Below are positions 26,197-37,170 of a stretch of DNA of 64,000 nucleotides, piece by piece. The first letter of the stretch is position 1. Each line of letters begins with the position of its first letter. A model generated the notes under the pieces. It was not told the origin of the DNA. It saw only the letters and a program-made list of their open reading frames with translations, and searched no databases. The DNA is from Pantoea sp. SOD02 (GTDB taxonomy: Bacteria > Pseudomonadota > Gammaproteobacteria > Enterobacterales > Enterobacteriaceae): positions 3,286,001 to 3,350,000 of the forward strand of contig NZ_CP102604.1 in NCBI RefSeq assembly GCF_024707505.1, written 5' to 3'. A program made the translations under genes and the position numbers.

Positions 26197-27924
26197 TTAC
26201 ATCGGCCAGATATGATCGATAATCAATTGCACCGAACGGTTACCACGATACTCGTTGATATCCAGCTTGTAGGCCAACTGCACCTGACGCACGCTGCTGT
26301 CTGGCCACAGCGTGGTATCCACGTTGAAGGCAATTCCATCTAACAGCGGGCCGCCGCCGAGCGGCTCGACCATCACTTTTAAATGGCGCTCGCCCACTAA
26401 CCGCTGTTGCAGCAGCTTGAACTTGCCATCGAACACCGGCTCCGGGAACGCCTGGCCCCACGGACCGGCTTCTCGCAGCATTTCGGCGGTGTGCAGCGTA
26501 AACTCCTGCGCATGCAGTTCGCCGTCCGACCAAATCACGCCCTGCAACGCTTCGCCATCCAGCCACTCATCAATTAACGCGGCAAAACGCGCACGGAACT
26601 CCTCGTACTTCGCGGTTTCCAGTGACAATCCGGCGGCCATGGCGTGACCACCAAACTTGATCATCAAACCAGGGAATAGCGTGTCGAGGCGCTCCAGCGC
26701 ATCGCGCAGATGCAAACCGGCAATCGAGCGGCCAGAACCTTTCAGCGTGCCGTCTCCGGCGGGAGCGAAAGCGATCACCGGACGATGGAAGCGCTCTTTC
26801 AGCCGCGACGCCAGAATCCCGACCACGCCCTGATGCCACTCAGGATGGTAAAACGCCAGACCCAGCGGCAGATCGGTGTGCTGGCGCTCCAGCTCATCGC
26901 ACAGCGCCAGCGCTTCACTCTTCATGCCCTGCTCAATCTCTTTGCGCGTCTGATTCAGCGCATCAAGTTCATTCGCCAGCATGCGCGCCTCGGAGATATC
27001 TTCGGTGAGCAGCAACGCCACGCCGACCGACATATCGTCCAGACGACCAGCAGCATTAAGACGCGGACCGACGGCAAAACCGAGATCGCTGGCGGCAAGT
27101 TGACGCGCATCGCGATTGGCAATCTCCAGCAGTGCGCGAATCCCGGCGCGGCATTTACCGGCACGGATACGGCTCAAACCTTGCCACACCAGAATGCGGT
27201 TGTTGGCATCCAGCGGCACCACATCGGCTACCGTGCCCAGCGCCACCAGATCGAGCAGTTCCGCCAGGTTTGGCTCGGCGCGGCTATCGCTAAACCAGTT
27301 TTGCTGACGCAGATGCGCACGCAGCGCCAGCATCAGATAGAAGGCCACGCCAACACCCGCCAGCGAACGTGAAGGGAATTCGCTGTCGTTGAGGTTCGGG
27401 TTCACAATCGCTTCGGCGGCGGGCAAGGTTTCGCCCGGCAAGTGGTGATCGGTAACCAGCACCGGAATGCCGTGCTGATGCGCAGTATCCACACCGGCAT
27501 GTGATGAGATGCCGTTGTCGACGGTGAGAATCATCTCCGCACCGCGCGCTTTGGCCTGCTCGACCACTTCCGGACTCAAGCCGTAGCCATCTTCGAAACG
27601 GTTTGGCACCAGATAATCAACGTTGCCGCCGAGGCTGCGCAGCGCCAGCACGGTTAACGCGGTGCTGGTGGCGCCATCGGCATCGAAATCGCCTACCACC
27701 ACAATGCGTTTGCCTGCCAGCAGCATCTGGTGCAGCAGCGTCACGGCGGCTTCGATGCCACCCAGCGTTTGCCACGGCAGCAGATGTTTAGCGCCGCGCT
27801 CCAGTTCCAGCGCCTCTTTCACGCCGCGTTGCAGATACAAGCGGCGCAGCAAAGGGGGCAAATCAGCGGGTAGGATGGCTTCGGTCTCGGCTTCGCGCCG
27901 ACGCAATTCAACAGAATGAATCAC
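26197..27924 (-). CDS. recJ: single-strand-specific 5'-3' exonuclease RecJ
   Basis: 575 aa DHH-family nuclease of RecF-type recombination and mismatch repair. Motifs in order: VVVGDFDADGATSTAL, LTVDNGISSH, VTDHHLPGE (the DHH), PRLNAAGRLDD, then the DHHA1 domain with LKFGGHAMAAGL-like IKFGGHAMAAGL, and an OB-fold tail. The start is a GTG at 27924, 6 nt after the dsbC stop; no better start is near. It is the third gene of xerD-dsbC-recJ, as in E. coli. Confidence 0.96.
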   Translation of the reverse strand: MIHSVELRRREAETEAILPADLPPLLRRLYLQRGVKEALELERGAKHLLPWQTLGGIEAAVTLLHQMLLAGKRIVVVGDFDADGATSTALTVLALRSLGGNVDYLVPNRFEDGYGLSPEVVEQAKARGAEMILTVDNGISSHAGVDTAHQHGIPVLVTDHHLPGETLPAAEAIVNPNLNDSEFPSRSLAGVGVAFYLMLALRAHLRQQNWFSDSRAEPNLAELLDLVALGTVADVVPLDANNRILVWQGLSRIRAGKCRAGIRALLEIANRDARQLAASDLGFAVGPRLNAAGRLDDMSVGVALLLTEDISEARMLANELDALNQTRKEIEQGMKSEALALCDELERQHTDLPLGLAFYHPEWHQGVVGILASRLKERFHRPVIAFAPAGDGTLKGSGRSIAGLHLRDALERLDTLFPGLMIKFGGHAMAAGLSLETAKYEEFRARFAALIDEWLDGEALQGVIWSDGELHAQEFTLHTAEMLREAGPWGQAFPEPVFDGKFKLLQQRLVGERHLKVMVEPLGGGPLLDGIAFNVDTTLWPDSSVRQVQLAYKLDINEYRGNRSVQLIIDHIWPM

Positions 27925-27930
27925 TGTGCG

Positions 27931-28644
27931 TTAACCGCCACGCTTCTGGCCGTCAAGCACCTGCTTCAGCTCTTGCGGTCCCTGATAGCCAGGAATCATC
28001 ATGCCGCTATCAGTGAGAATGGCTGGCGTGCCCTGAATGCCAAACAGGATGCCGAGTTTGTACTGCTGCTCAATATTGATTTTGCAGGTCGCTGGCGCAT
28101 CCATCTGCGGCGCATCGCCTTTCATCGCTGCATCGAAAGCTTTGTTACGGTCGGCGCTGCACCAGATGGCGCGCATGGCTTTTTCTACCTGACCGTTGAG
28201 ACCTTCACGCGGGAAGGCCAGATAGCGCACGGTGATGCCGAGCGCATTGTAGTCGGCCATCTGCTCATGCAGCTTGCGGCAGTAGCCGCAGGTGATGTCG
28301 GTGAACACGGTGATGACGTGCTGCTCTTTCGGCGCTTTGTAGACAATCATATCTGGCGCCAGCGCGGTGACTTTTTTATCCAGCAGCTGGTTGGTGACGT
28401 TGACCGGTTGGCTGCCGCTAACATCATACAGCGGGCCCTGAATCATGTGTTTGCCGTCTTCAGAGACGTAAAGCACGCCGCTTTCGGTCAGCACCGTTTT
28501 GATACCCGGTAGCGGTGACGGCTGGATTTCAGCCTGCTGCAATCCCAGTTTTTTCAGCGTTTGCTGAATGGCGTTGTCATCGGCATGCGCCAATCCAGTG
28601 AATGCACTGACCAGCAGAGCCAGCATCGTTAGCTGCTTTTTCAT
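27931..28644 (-). CDS. dsbC: thiol:disulfide interchange protein DsbC
   Basis: 237 aa periplasmic disulfide isomerase. Signal peptide about 1-21 (MKKQLTMLALLVSAFTGLAHA), dimerisation domain to about 80, then a thioredoxin fold with the active site CGYC at 119-122. A further Cys pair occurs in AIWCSADRN and ATCKIN. It lies between xerD and recJ. RBS AAGGA. Confidence 0.96.
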   Translation of the reverse strand: MKKQLTMLALLVSAFTGLAHADDNAIQQTLKKLGLQQAEIQPSPLPGIKTVLTESGVLYVSEDGKHMIQGPLYDVSGSQPVNVTNQLLDKKVTALAPDMIVYKAPKEQHVITVFTDITCGYCRKLHEQMADYNALGITVRYLAFPREGLNGQVEKAMRAIWCSADRNKAFDAAMKGDAPQMDAPATCKINIEQQYKLGILFGIQGTPAILTDSGMMIPGYQGPQELKQVLDGQKRGG

Positions 28645-28666
28645 CTTAAATCCTTGTTACCGCATC

Positions 28667-29560
28667 TCAAGCGCGCGGATGATGCTGTTGATGTAACAGA
28701 CGCAGGCGCTCAGTGGCGACGTGCGTATAAATTTGGGTGGTCGAGAGGTCGCTGTGGCCCAGCAACATCTGTACGACGCGCAAATCGGCGCCATGGTTCA
28801 GTAAATGTGTGGCAAATGCGTGGCGCAGCACGTGCGGCGAGAGCTTTTCGCTATCGATACCGGCAAGGGTCGCATAGTGTTTGATGCGATGCCAGAAGGT
28901 CTGCCGCGTCATTTGCTGCGCGCGCTGGCTGGGAAACATCACGTCCAGCGTTTGCCCGTTGAGCAGCCACGGCCGACCATGTTCCATATAGTATTCAATC
29001 CAGTACACCGCTTCTTCACCTAACGGCACAAGACGCTCTTTGTTGCCTTTACCGATGACGCGCACCACGCCCTGACGCAGGCTGATATCGCTGATGGTCA
29101 AACCCACCAGCTCCGTCACGCGTAAACCGGTAGCGTACAGCAATTCCAGCATCGCCTTGTCGCGAAGTTCAAGCGGCACATCAATGCTCGGTGCCTGCAA
29201 CAAGCGTTCGACCTGATTTTCACTGAGATCTTTCGGCAGACGCTGCGGCAATTTCGGTGCCGAGAGCAGCGCGCTGGGATCGTCGCTGCGCACTTTTTCC
29301 CGATAGAGATATTGGCACAAGCGGCGAATGGCGCTGAGGGTGCGCGCCGAGCTGGTGGCTTTGTAGCCGCCCTCGACGCGTTCGGCAAGAAACTGCTGCA
29401 AATCAAGCGCTTCTAACGTCAATAGCGTGCGATCGTGGTGATGCAGCCAACCGGTGAGCGTTTGCAGATCCTGCCGATAAGAGGCGAGCGTGTTCTGCGC
29501 CAGATTACGCTCAATCCAAAGCGCATCCAGAAACTGTTCGATCAGATCGCTGTCCTGCAC
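28667..29560 (-). CDS. xerD: site-specific tyrosine recombinase XerD
   Basis: 297 aa; with XerC it resolves chromosome dimers at dif. N-terminal SAM-like domain (about 1-90), then the catalytic domain with Arg in [24 protein letters not shown], and [15 protein letters not shown] with the nucleophilic Tyr. The open frame runs up to 29662, but the start is the GTG at 29560: it follows GGAGAG and gives the E. coli length. It is the first gene of the xerD-dsbC-recJ cluster and divergent from fldB. Confidence 0.96.
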   Translation of the reverse strand: MQDSDLIEQFLDALWIERNLAQNTLASYRQDLQTLTGWLHHHDRTLLTLEALDLQQFLAERVEGGYKATSSARTLSAIRRLCQYLYREKVRSDDPSALLSAPKLPQRLPKDLSENQVERLLQAPSIDVPLELRDKAMLELLYATGLRVTELVGLTISDISLRQGVVRVIGKGNKERLVPLGEEAVYWIEYYMEHGRPWLLNGQTLDVMFPSQRAQQMTRQTFWHRIKHYATLAGIDSEKLSPHVLRHAFATHLLNHGADLRVVQMLLGHSDLSTTQIYTHVATERLRLLHQQHHPRA

Positions 29561-29660
29561 TGTACTCTCCGCCCGTGTGAAATCGTGCTCATTATGCCTG
29601 AAAGTAGCCTGCTTCTGGTACAATTGCCCCCGAGTCAGTTTCAGACAGAGCATTAATTGC

Positions 29661-30179
29661 ATGAATATTGGTTTGTTTTATGGTTCGAGCACCTGCTACA
29701 CCGAGATGACGGCGGAGAAGATTCGCGACTTTATCGGTGAAGAATTAGTCACGCTACACAATTTGAAAGATGACGATCCGTCGCTGATGGAACAGTACGA
29801 TTTGCTGATCCTCGGTATTCCGACGTGGGATTTCGGTGAGTTGCAGGAAGATTGGGAAGCGATTTGGCCGCAGATTCCGGCGCTGAACTTGCGCGGGAAA
29901 ATCGTGGCGCTGTACGGCATGGGCGATCAGGGCGAATACGCCGAATGGTTCCTTGATGCGCTGGGCATGCTGCACGAACTGTTGCAGCCGATGGGCGTGC
30001 AGTTTGTGGGTTACTGGCCGCTGGAAGGCTATGAGTTTACCAGCAAAAAACCGCTGACCGCCGATGGCAACCAGTTTGTCGGCCTGGCGCTTGATGATGT
30101 TAATCAGTTCGAACTGAGCGATGAGCGCGTCGAACAGTGGTGCGAACAGATTCTGACGGAAACTGCAGCGCTGCTTTAA
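29661..30179 (+). CDS. fldB: flavodoxin 2
   Basis: 172 aa FMN electron carrier. The phosphate-binding loop [14 protein letters not shown] replaces the usual TGT start, as in Fld[12 protein letters not shown] and [12 protein letters not shown] hold the flavin ring. ATG at 29661 has no strong ribosome binding site. It is divergent from xerD, as in E. coli, and its stop runs into that of ygfX. Confidence 0.94.
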   Translation: MNIGLFYGSSTCYTEMTAEKIRDFIGEELVTLHNLKDDDPSLMEQYDLLILGIPTWDFGELQEDWEAIWPQIPALNLRGKIVALYGMGDQGEYAEWFLDALGMLHELLQPMGVQFVGYWPLEGYEFTSKKPLTADGNQFVGLALDDVNQFELSDERVEQWCEQILTETAALL

Positions 30180-30595
30180 GGCAGCGTTTGCCCCTCGCGC
30201 AGAAAACAGCAGGCGCGTAACGTGCGCCATTCACCGGGCGGCAGGTTGTCGTGCATTAACCACAGCCGCCAGCGTTTCCCCTGCTGATTACGCAACACCA
30301 GCAAAACGCCATACGGCAACCAATCTGCCCTGCGCTCCGCTCGCCAGCGCACGCCGCGCCACAGCCAGTTGCCCTTCACGTCCAGCGCCAGATGACCTAC
30401 GCGCTGCACCAAACGGCGCTCGTTGCGCCAGCACTCTGCCAGCAGCAGCACTAACACCGGCGCTTTACTCCACGCCCACGCGTCAGGCCACTCAAGCGCC
30501 AGCAGCAAACCGGCGCACAGCAGAAAGAGCGTCACATTCAGTGCGCGCGCACTGCGTGACGCCCGCAGATCACATTGCCACCGGACCGCGTTCAC
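30176..30595 (-). CDS. ygfX: YgfX (CptA) membrane protein
   Basis: 139 aa with two membrane helices near the N-terminus (about 18-50) and a basic cytoplasmic domain. It matches E. coli YgfX in the opening VRWQCDLR and in size. Reported in E. coli as a toxin of the CptAB pair acting on MreB and FtsZ, although SdhE has another established role. The start is GTG at 30595, 26 nt inside sdhE, so the two are coupled. Confidence 0.85.
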   Translation of the reverse strand: MNAVRWQCDLRASRSARALNVTLFLLCAGLLLALEWPDAWAWSKAPVLVLLLAECWRNERRLVQRVGHLALDVKGNWLWRGVRWRAERRADWLPYGVLLVLRNQQGKRWRLWLMHDNLPPGEWRTLRACCFLREGQTLP

Positions 30596-30836
30596 GGTTG
30601 CGCTGCTGAATCAGTTTCACCATGCGTTTGAACTCGGGATCGACCGGTTCACCGTGATTCATTAACCAGTTGAACAGATCGGGATCGTCACTCTTTAACA
30701 GCGCGATAAACACCTGCTTATCGGTGTCGTCCAGCGAATCATATTCGAATTTGAAAAACGGCATGATAGCGATATCCAGCTCCAGCATGCCGCGACGGCA
30801 TGCCCATTGGACGCGGGCTTTGTCGTTAATTTCCAT
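30570..30836 (-). CDS. sdhE: FAD assembly factor SdhE
   Basis: 88 aa. The signature RRGMLELD (RGxxE) lies at about 14-21 and binds the flavoprotein subunit, helping to attach FAD to succinate dehydrogenase and fumarate reductase. The acidic C-terminal helices are as in E. coli. Operon with ygfX (overlapping) and divergent from ygfZ. Confidence 0.95.
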   Translation of the reverse strand: MEINDKARVQWACRRGMLELDIAIMPFFKFEYDSLDDTDKQVFIALLKSDDPDLFNWLMNHGEPVDPEFKRMVKLIQQRNRERGPVAM

Positions 30837-31054
30837 GTCTCAGGTTCCATGACTAAAAACAGTGGCGCTCAGTGTACCTGCTTTTTTTTCTCGCTGCAGG
30901 CGCTGTGCTTAACCCTGTGCAATGCCTCGGCGTTACATCCCCCAGTTTGCAATGGGTATCACGCGATTTGTGCGCCATATTCAGTAAACAGGTTGCAAAG
31001 CCGCACTGCTCTTTTACCATTGCAACCTATTACCTCATTAATCAGGAAAGACCT

Positions 31055-32038
31055 ATGTCGATTTTTACCCTTCCACCTCGCCAGCCTGCTGCATCGTCAC
31101 GCCTGCCATTGACCCTGATTTCGCTCGACGAATGGGCGCTGGTAAAGGTGCAGGGCAATGACAGCACGTCTTATCTGCAAGGTCAGCTAACGCTGGATGT
31201 TGCGGCGATGGGCGAGACGCAACATCGTCCCGCCGCGCACTGCGATGCCAAAGGAAAAATGTGGAGCAACATTCGTCTGTTCCATCGCACCGAAGGTTAC
31301 GCGTACGTGGTGCGTCGCAACCTGCGCGAGCAGCAGCTTACCGAACTGAAGAAATACGCGGTGTTCGCCAAAGTCACCCTCGTCGCTGATGATGAAGCGG
31401 TGCTGCTGGGCGTTGCTGGTTTCCAGGCGCGCGCTGCGCTGGCGGGCGTGTTCAGCACGCTGCCGGATGCCGAAACACCGGTGGTGCAGCAAGGTGACAG
31501 CACGCTGCTGTGGTTTGCCCAGCCAGCCGAACGTTTCCTGCTGGTGACCACGTCAGAACAGGCGAATGCGCTGAAAGAAAAACTGGCGGGAGAAGCGCAG
31601 TTCAACGACAGCCTGCAATGGCTGGCGCTGGATATCGAAGCGGGCATTCCGGTAATTGAAAGCGCCACCAGCGCGCAGCTGATTCCACAAGCCACCAACC
31701 TGCAGGCGCTAGATGCCATCAGCTTCAAAAAAGGCTGCTACACCGGCCAGGAGATGGTGGCGCGCGCCAAATTCCGCGGCGCTAACAAACGCGCACTCTA
31801 TTGGCTGGCGGGTAAAGCCAGCAAAGTGCCGGACGTTGGCGGTTCAATGGAGCTGCAGATGGGCGATAAATGGCGTCGTACTGGCACGGTATTGAGCGGC
31901 GTGCAGCTGGATGACGGCAGCGTTTGGGTGCAGGTGGTCATGAACAACGATTTGGAACCGGATAGCGTGTTACGCGTGGAAGGCGATGAAAGTGGCAAGT
32001 TGACCATTCAGCCGCTGCCTTATTCATTGACAGAATAA
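31055..32038 (+). CDS. ygfZ: tRNA-modifying / iron-sulfur assembly protein YgfZ
   Basis: 327 aa folate-binding protein of the GcvT-like fold. It helps mature 4Fe-4S enzymes such as MiaB. The signature [18 protein letters not shown], with its essential Cys, is intact. The frame is open from 30872, but the ATG at 31055 ([10 protein letters not shown]), with AGGAAAG upstream, gives the E. coli length. Divergent from sdhE-ygfX. Confidence 0.95.
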   Translation: MSIFTLPPRQPAASSRLPLTLISLDEWALVKVQGNDSTSYLQGQLTLDVAAMGETQHRPAAHCDAKGKMWSNIRLFHRTEGYAYVVRRNLREQQLTELKKYAVFAKVTLVADDEAVLLGVAGFQARAALAGVFSTLPDAETPVVQQGDSTLLWFAQPAERFLLVTTSEQANALKEKLAGEAQFNDSLQWLALDIEAGIPVIESATSAQLIPQATNLQALDAISFKKGCYTGQEMVARAKFRGANKRALYWLAGKASKVPDVGGSMELQMGDKWRRTGTVLSGVQLDDGSVWVQVVMNNDLEPDSVLRVEGDESGKLTIQPLPYSLTE

Positions 32039-32053
32039 TTGCGCACCAAACCC

Positions 32054-32077
32054 GTAGGGTCGCCATTTATGGCGACC
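32054..32077 (+). repeat. REP palindrome
   Basis: GTAG head, common stem, loop TT in place of TC. Between the convergent ends of ygfZ and trhA. Confidence 0.85.
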
Positions 32078-32087
32078 TGGATCGAGC

Positions 32088-32741
32088 TTACATGACGTAA
32101 AAATAAATCGCGCAGAAGTGCAACACGCTGCCGCCAAGCACAAAACCATGCCAGATGGCGTGACTATAAGGAATGCGGCGCGAGACGTAGAAAATCACCC
32201 CCAGCGAATAAACAATCCCACCGGCAGCCAGCAGCCAAATCCCGCCCGGCGACAGTTTGATCGCCAGCTGATAAATCACCACCAGCGACAGCCAACCCAT
32301 ACCGAGATAAGTCACCAGCGACAGCGCTTCAAAGCGATGAGCAAAGGCGATTTTGAACAGGATACCGGCCAGCGCCAGACTCCAAATCACCACCATCAAA
32401 CCCTGCGCCAGCGGCGAATTGAGCCCCACCAGCAAGAACGGCGTGTAAGTGCCGGCAATCAACAGATAGATGGCGCAGTGGTCAAATTTCTTCAGCCAGT
32501 ATTTGGCTTTTTGATGGGGAATTGCGTGATACAGCGTTGAGGCGAGATAGAGCAAAATGATGCTGCCGCCGTACAGGCTGTAACTGGTGATTGCGGTGAT
32601 GTTAGCTTGTGATTCAACGGCTTGTGTCAGCATTAACACCAGCCCGATGATACCGAAAATGCAGCCGATTCCGTGGCTGATACTATTGGCAATCTCTTCT
32701 GCCAACGAGTAGCCCTGGGCAATAACTGGGTTTTGTACCAT
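32088..32741 (-). CDS. trhA: membrane homeostasis protein TrhA (YqfA, hemolysin III family)
   Basis: 217 aa PAQR-type membrane protein with seven helices. Family marks: [13 protein letters not shown] near the N-terminus, STLYHAIPH after helix 3, [17 protein letters not shown], and [14 protein letters not shown] at the end; the His residues form the metal site. I start at the ATG at 32741 with AGGAA upstream. In E. coli the protein adjusts membrane fluidity. Neighbours as in E. coli except that yqfB and bglA are absent. Confidence 0.93.
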   Translation of the reverse strand: MVQNPVIAQGYSLAEEIANSISHGIGCIFGIIGLVLMLTQAVESQANITAITSYSLYGGSIILLYLASTLYHAIPHQKAKYWLKKFDHCAIYLLIAGTYTPFLLVGLNSPLAQGLMVVIWSLALAGILFKIAFAHRFEALSLVTYLGMGWLSLVVIYQLAIKLSPGGIWLLAAGGIVYSLGVIFYVSRRIPYSHAIWHGFVLGGSVLHFCAIYFYVM

Positions 32742-32878
32742 GAAGGGATTCCTGAACAACGGAAAAAGCGAGTGTGCTATTTCTGAGCAACCAGAGTAAC
32801 CGGGATAATTTTCAGAGTACACATGTACGCTAAATTAAATCTGTGAGTGGGTGTGACAGGTGAGAGATTGATTTAATC

Positions 32879-32975
32879 GGTCGCCATGAATGGCGACCCT
32901 ACGGTGATTTGCTGAGGTTTTATGCGTAAATGATCGTCGATTTCAGGTTTTGTAGGGTTGGCATTTATGCCGCCC
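32879..32975. repeat. REP pair, heads facing
   Basis: First (32879-32902) inverted, common form. Second (32952-32975): GTAG head with arms GGTTGGCAT / ATGCCGCCC, one mispair. The pair lies between trhA and ygfF, which are read in the same direction. Confidence 0.8.
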
Positions 32976-32982
32976 TGGTTAA

Positions 32983-33726
32983 TTATCGCCCGCCAGCCGC
33001 ATCAATAAAGGTGCCCGTCACATAAGACGCGGCATCGCTCGCCAGCCAGACAATCGCTTCAGCAATCTCTTCGGCCTGACCACCACGTCCCATTGGCAAT
33101 ATGCTCGCCAAACGATCGACTCGGCCCGGCTCGCCGCCGTCGGCGTGCATTTCGGTATAAATAAGGCCAGGGCGCACGCTGTTGACGCGAATGCCCTGCG
33201 CCGCCACTTCCAGCGATAAACCTTTGGTCAGCGTATCCATCGCTCCTTTTGAGGCGGCATAATCCACATATTCACCCGGTGCACCGAGACGTGACGCGGC
33301 GGATGACACATTGACGATGGCACCACCTTTGCCACCATGATGCGTCCCCATGCGTTTCACCGCTTCACGACAGCAAATGAATGTACCGGTGACGTTGGTG
33401 GCGAACACGCGTTGAATACGTTCGGCATCCAGATCTTCCACCCGGCATTGGGTAAACAAAATACCTGCATTATTCACCAGCACACGCAGTTCGCCCTCTT
33501 GCTGATCCAACTCGGCAAACATGCGTATAACCTGCGCTTCATCGGCGATATCGGCCTGCAGCGCAAAGGCACAGCCGCCCTGCGCTTCAATCTCTGCCAC
33601 CACGCTTGCCGCTTCGGCTTGACGCTGGCGATAGTTGATCGCCACGCGATAACCCGCCTGCGCCAGCAATAACGCGGTTGCGCGGCCGATCCCGCGGCTG
33701 CCGCCGGTAATCAAAGCCAGATCCAT
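32983..33726 (-). CDS. ygfF: SDR-family oxidoreductase YgfF
   Basis: 247 aa classical short-chain dehydrogenase. TGGSRGIG (about 7-14) binds the nucleotide; NNAG at about 87; the catalytic Ser, Tyr and Lys are in VNVSSAASR and YVDYAASKGA. Its substrate is unknown; it resembles glucose/glucosamine dehydrogenase-like YgfF of E. coli. ATG at 33726 has GGAGG upstream. It follows gcvP, and the T-run of the gcvP terminator ends right at its ribosome binding site. Confidence 0.92.
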   Translation of the reverse strand: MDLALITGGSRGIGRATALLLAQAGYRVAINYRQRQAEAASVVAEIEAQGGCAFALQADIADEAQVIRMFAELDQQEGELRVLVNNAGILFTQCRVEDLDAERIQRVFATNVTGTFICCREAVKRMGTHHGGKGGAIVNVSSAASRLGAPGEYVDYAASKGAMDTLTKGLSLEVAAQGIRVNSVRPGLIYTEMHADGGEPGRVDRLASILPMGRGGQAEEIAEAIVWLASDAASYVTGTFIDAAGGR

Positions 33727-33736
33727 TTTTGCCTCC

Positions 33737-33763
33737 AAAAAAAAGGCCGAATAATCGGCCCTT
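33737..33763 (-). terminator. intrinsic terminator of gcvP
   Basis: Minus strand stem GGGCCGATTATTCGGCC followed by eight T. It lies 25 nt past the gcvP stop and ends directly at the GGAGG of ygfF. Confidence 0.9.
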
Positions 33764-33788
33764 CATAAATACTACCCGTAACTTTAGC

Positions 33789-36662
33789 CTAAATATATTC
33801 GCTCATTGGTACACAGCTGCAGAACACATTGCGGTCGCCAAATACATCATCCAGACGTTTCACCGTCGGCCAATATTTGTTAGCGCTGCCGGCCGGGAAC
33901 ACTGCCAGTTCTCGGGTGTACGGATGCGTCCAGTCGCCGACGATTTCTGTCTGCGTATGTGGCGCGTTCACCAGCGGGTTATCTTCCAGCGGCCATTCAC
34001 CATCGGCAACGCGATCGATTTCCATGCGGATGGCCAGCATCGCATCGATAAAGCGATCCAGCTCAATTTTGCTTTCTGATTCCGTTGGTTCAACCATCAG
34101 CGTTCCCGCAACCGGGAATGACATAGTTGGCGCATGGAAACCGTAATCGATCAGACGTTTAGCAATGTCCAGCTCGCTGATGCCGGTCTGCTCTTTCAGC
34201 GGACGAATGTCGAGAATACATTCGTGCGCCACGCGGCCATCGCGGCCCGCATACAGAATCGGATAAGCAGATTGCAGACGGCTGGCGATATAGTTGGCGT
34301 TCAGAATCGCCACGGAACTGGCTTGCTTCAGACCTTCTGCGCCCATCATGCGGATATACATCCAGCTGATTGGCAGAATCGATGCGCTACCAAACGGTGC
34401 GGCAGAAACCGCGCCCTGCTGCGTCAACACACCATCAATTTGCACTACGCTGTGACCGGGTACGAACGGCGCCAGATGCGCTTTCACGCCGATTGGGCCC
34501 ATACCTGGACCGCCACCGCCGTGCGGGATGCAGAAGGTTTTGTGCAGGTTAAGGTGCGATACGTCCGCGCCGATGTAACCTGGCGTGGTGATACCAACCT
34601 GCGCATTCATGTTGGCACCGTCGAGATATACCTGGCCACCATGCTGATGCACGATCTGGCACACTTCGCGGATGGTTTCTTCATAAACGCCGTGCGTTGA
34701 CGGATAGGTCACCATGATGCACGACAGCTGCTCACCGACCTGCGCGGCTTTCTCACGCAAATCGCCGAGATCGATGTTGCCTTGTTTATCACAAGCCACC
34801 ACCACAACCGACATGCCCGCCATTTGTGCAGATGCCGGGTTGGTGCCGTGCGCCGAGCTTGGGATCAGGCAGACATTACGTCCACCTTCGTTGCGGCTTT
34901 CGTGGTAACGACGAATCGCCAGCAGACCGGCGTATTCGCCCTGCGCACCCGAGTTGGGCTGCATGCACAGCGCATCGTAGCCGGTCAGTTGCACCAGCCA
35001 TTGCGACAGCTGGCCAATCATCTGCAGATAACCCGACGCCTGCTCAGCCGGGCAGAATGGATGCAGTTCGGCGAATTCCGGCCAGGTGATCGGAATCATC
35101 TCCGCCGCAGCGTTGAGTTTCATGGTGCACGAACCGAGTGGAATCATCGCCTGGTTCAGTGCCAGATCCTTTTTCTCCAGGCTGTGCATGTAACGCATCA
35201 TCTCAGTTTCGCTGTGATGACGGTTGAACACCGGATGCGTCAGGAAGGCGCTCTCACGTACCTGACCCGCCGGGATCGCGCTGTTTTCCGCAGCAACGGC
35301 GGCATCCAGCGCATCAATGTCCTGCCCGTGCGCATCGCCCAGCAGGATCGCGAACAGTGCTAGCACATCTTCACGTGCGGTGGTTTCATCCAGCGTAATG
35401 CCGACGGCATTGTGGATATCGCTGCGCAGGTTGACGCCAAAGCTCTGCGCACGGTTCAGCACCGCCGCTTTATCGGCCACTTCAACCGTCAGCGTATCGA
35501 ACCAGCTGTTATGGCGCAGCTTCAGGCCACCGTTTTGCAGTCCTGCAGCCAGAATGCTGGTCAGACGGTGAATACGTGAGGCAATACGTTTCAGGCCAAC
35601 CGGACCGTGATACACCGCGTAAAGACCGGCGATATTCGCCAGCAGCACCTGCGATGTACAGATGTTGGAGTTGGCTTTCTCACGACGGATATGTTGCTCG
35701 CGGGTTTGCATCGCCATGCGCAGCGCGGTGTTACCGGCGGCATCGCGTGATACACCAATGATGCGGCCTGGCATCGAGCGTTTATGCTCATCGCGGCTGG
35801 CGAAGAACGCAGCGTGTGGGCCGCCGTAACCCATTGGCACGCCGAAACGCTGGGCAGAACCGAAGACGATATCTGCGCCCTGCTTGCCTGGCGCTTCTAA
35901 CTGCACCAGCGCCATGAAGTCTGCGGCTACGCTCACCACTACTTTACGGCTTTTCAGCTCGGCAATCAGTGCGCGGTAATCGTGCACTTCACCGTGCGTG
36001 CCAACCTGTTGCAGCAACACGCCAAACAGATCGTCGTGATCTAATACCTTGTCAGCACTATCAATAATCAGTTCAAAACCAAAGGTTTCTGCGCGGGTGC
36101 GCACCACATCCAGCGTCTGTGGATGGATGTCATTGGCGATGAAAAATTTGGTAGCAGTTTTCAGTTTGCTGACGCGCTTGGCCATCGCCATCGCTTCGGC
36201 AGCGGCGGTCGCTTCATCCAGCAGTGACGCGGAAGCGATATCAAGACCGGTCAGATCCAGCGTCAGGGTTTGGAAGTTCAGCAGCGCCTCAAGACGGCCC
36301 TGTGACACTTCTGGCTGATACGGCGTATATGCGGTGTACCAGCCTGGGTTTTCCAGCATGTTACGCAGGATAACCGGCGGTGTGATTACCGCGCTGTAGC
36401 CCATGCCGATCCAGGATTTGTAGCGTTGGTTCTGACTGGCAATGGCTTTCAGCTCTGCCAGCGCTTGCTGCTCGGTCGCGGCGTCGCCCACTGCCGGCGG
36501 GCCAGGCAGTTGGATATCGGCAGGCACGATAGAACTAATCAATGAAGAGAGCGAACTGGCACCGATCGCTTTCAGCATTAAGTCCTGTTCTTCCGGCGTA
36601 GGACCGATGTGGCGCTCAATGAAAGCACCGTTGTGTTCAAGCTGGCTGAGAGTCTGGGTCAT
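33789..36662 (-). CDS. gcvP: glycine dehydrogenase (decarboxylating), P-protein
   Basis: 957 aa, the same length as in E. coli. PLP enzyme that decarboxylates glycine and loads the aminomethyl group onto lipoylated GcvH. Both halves of the family are present: the N-terminal half lacks the catalytic Lys, and the C-terminal half has [21 protein letters not shown], with the PLP Lys at about residue 706. It is the third gene of gcvTHP, 99 nt after gcvH, and a terminator-like hairpin lies in that gap. Confidence 0.97.
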   Translation of the reverse strand: MTQTLSQLEHNGAFIERHIGPTPEEQDLMLKAIGASSLSSLISSIVPADIQLPGPPAVGDAATEQQALAELKAIASQNQRYKSWIGMGYSAVITPPVILRNMLENPGWYTAYTPYQPEVSQGRLEALLNFQTLTLDLTGLDIASASLLDEATAAAEAMAMAKRVSKLKTATKFFIANDIHPQTLDVVRTRAETFGFELIIDSADKVLDHDDLFGVLLQQVGTHGEVHDYRALIAELKSRKVVVSVAADFMALVQLEAPGKQGADIVFGSAQRFGVPMGYGGPHAAFFASRDEHKRSMPGRIIGVSRDAAGNTALRMAMQTREQHIRREKANSNICTSQVLLANIAGLYAVYHGPVGLKRIASRIHRLTSILAAGLQNGGLKLRHNSWFDTLTVEVADKAAVLNRAQSFGVNLRSDIHNAVGITLDETTAREDVLALFAILLGDAHGQDIDALDAAVAAENSAIPAGQVRESAFLTHPVFNRHHSETEMMRYMHSLEKKDLALNQAMIPLGSCTMKLNAAAEMIPITWPEFAELHPFCPAEQASGYLQMIGQLSQWLVQLTGYDALCMQPNSGAQGEYAGLLAIRRYHESRNEGGRNVCLIPSSAHGTNPASAQMAGMSVVVVACDKQGNIDLGDLREKAAQVGEQLSCIMVTYPSTHGVYEETIREVCQIVHQHGGQVYLDGANMNAQVGITTPGYIGADVSHLNLHKTFCIPHGGGGPGMGPIGVKAHLAPFVPGHSVVQIDGVLTQQGAVSAAPFGSASILPISWMYIRMMGAEGLKQASSVAILNANYIASRLQSAYPILYAGRDGRVAHECILDIRPLKEQTGISELDIAKRLIDYGFHAPTMSFPVAGTLMVEPTESESKIELDRFIDAMLAIRMEIDRVADGEWPLEDNPLVNAPHTQTEIVGDWTHPYTRELAVFPAGSANKYWPTVKRLDDVFGDRNVFCSCVPMSEYI

Positions 36663-36716
36663 TTGCAGTAAATCCTGAATCGGGCTGGGTTACAAAAATG
36701 GCGTTAAATCAGGCAG

Positions 36717-36752
36717 ATAAAAAAGAAGGTGGCGCAGCGCGTCACCTTCTAA
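36717..36752 (-). terminator. terminator-like hairpin inside the gcv operon
   Basis: Minus strand arms AGAAGGTGACGCG and CGCCACCTTCT (one mismatch region) followed by six T, in the 99-nt gap between gcvH and gcvP. It would cut transcript reaching gcvP or protect the gcvTH message. Confidence 0.75.
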
Positions 36753-36761
36753 AACTACCGG

Positions 36762-37148
36762 TTACTCGTCGATCGCGGCTTTGTAGGCATCAGCATCCAG
36801 CATGGCGTCGAGCTCTGACGCGTCGCTGGCTTTGATGCGGAACAGCCAACCATCGGCGTACGGCGCGCTGTTCACCAGCTCTGGCGAATCGCCCAGTTGG
36901 TCATTCACCGCAACAATTTCACCGCTCAGTGGCGCATAGATGTCTGAAGCCGCTTTCACAGACTCCGCAACGGCGCAGTCATCACCGGCCGCGAAGGTGG
37001 CGCCAACGTCTGGCAGATCGACAAACACCATATCGCCCAGCAGTTCCTGTGCGTGTTCGGTGATACCAACAGTAAAGGTGCCGTCGGCTTCTTTACGGAC
37101 CCACTCGTGGCTATCGCGGTATTTCAATTCACTTGGCACATTGCTCAT
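36762..37148 (-). CDS. gcvH: glycine cleavage system H protein
   Basis: 128 aa lipoyl carrier that shuttles the aminomethyl group between P-, T- and L-proteins. The lipoylated Lys is in [12 protein letters not shown] at about 65. Start at 37148 ([16 protein letters not shown]); AGGAG upstream. The L subunit is not in this window and is shared with the pyruvate dehydrogenase locus. Confidence 0.97.
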   Translation of the reverse strand: MSNVPSELKYRDSHEWVRKEADGTFTVGITEHAQELLGDMVFVDLPDVGATFAAGDDCAVAESVKAASDIYAPLSGEIVAVNDQLGDSPELVNSAPYADGWLFRIKASDASELDAMLDADAYKAAIDE

Positions 37149-37170
37149 TGGCCATTTCTCCTGAAAAAAA

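Noticed and set aside
30176..30836. ygfX-sdhE as a proven toxin-antitoxin pair
   Set aside because: SdhE has an established role in flavin attachment; the toxin role is reported only for YgfX and cannot be read from sequence.
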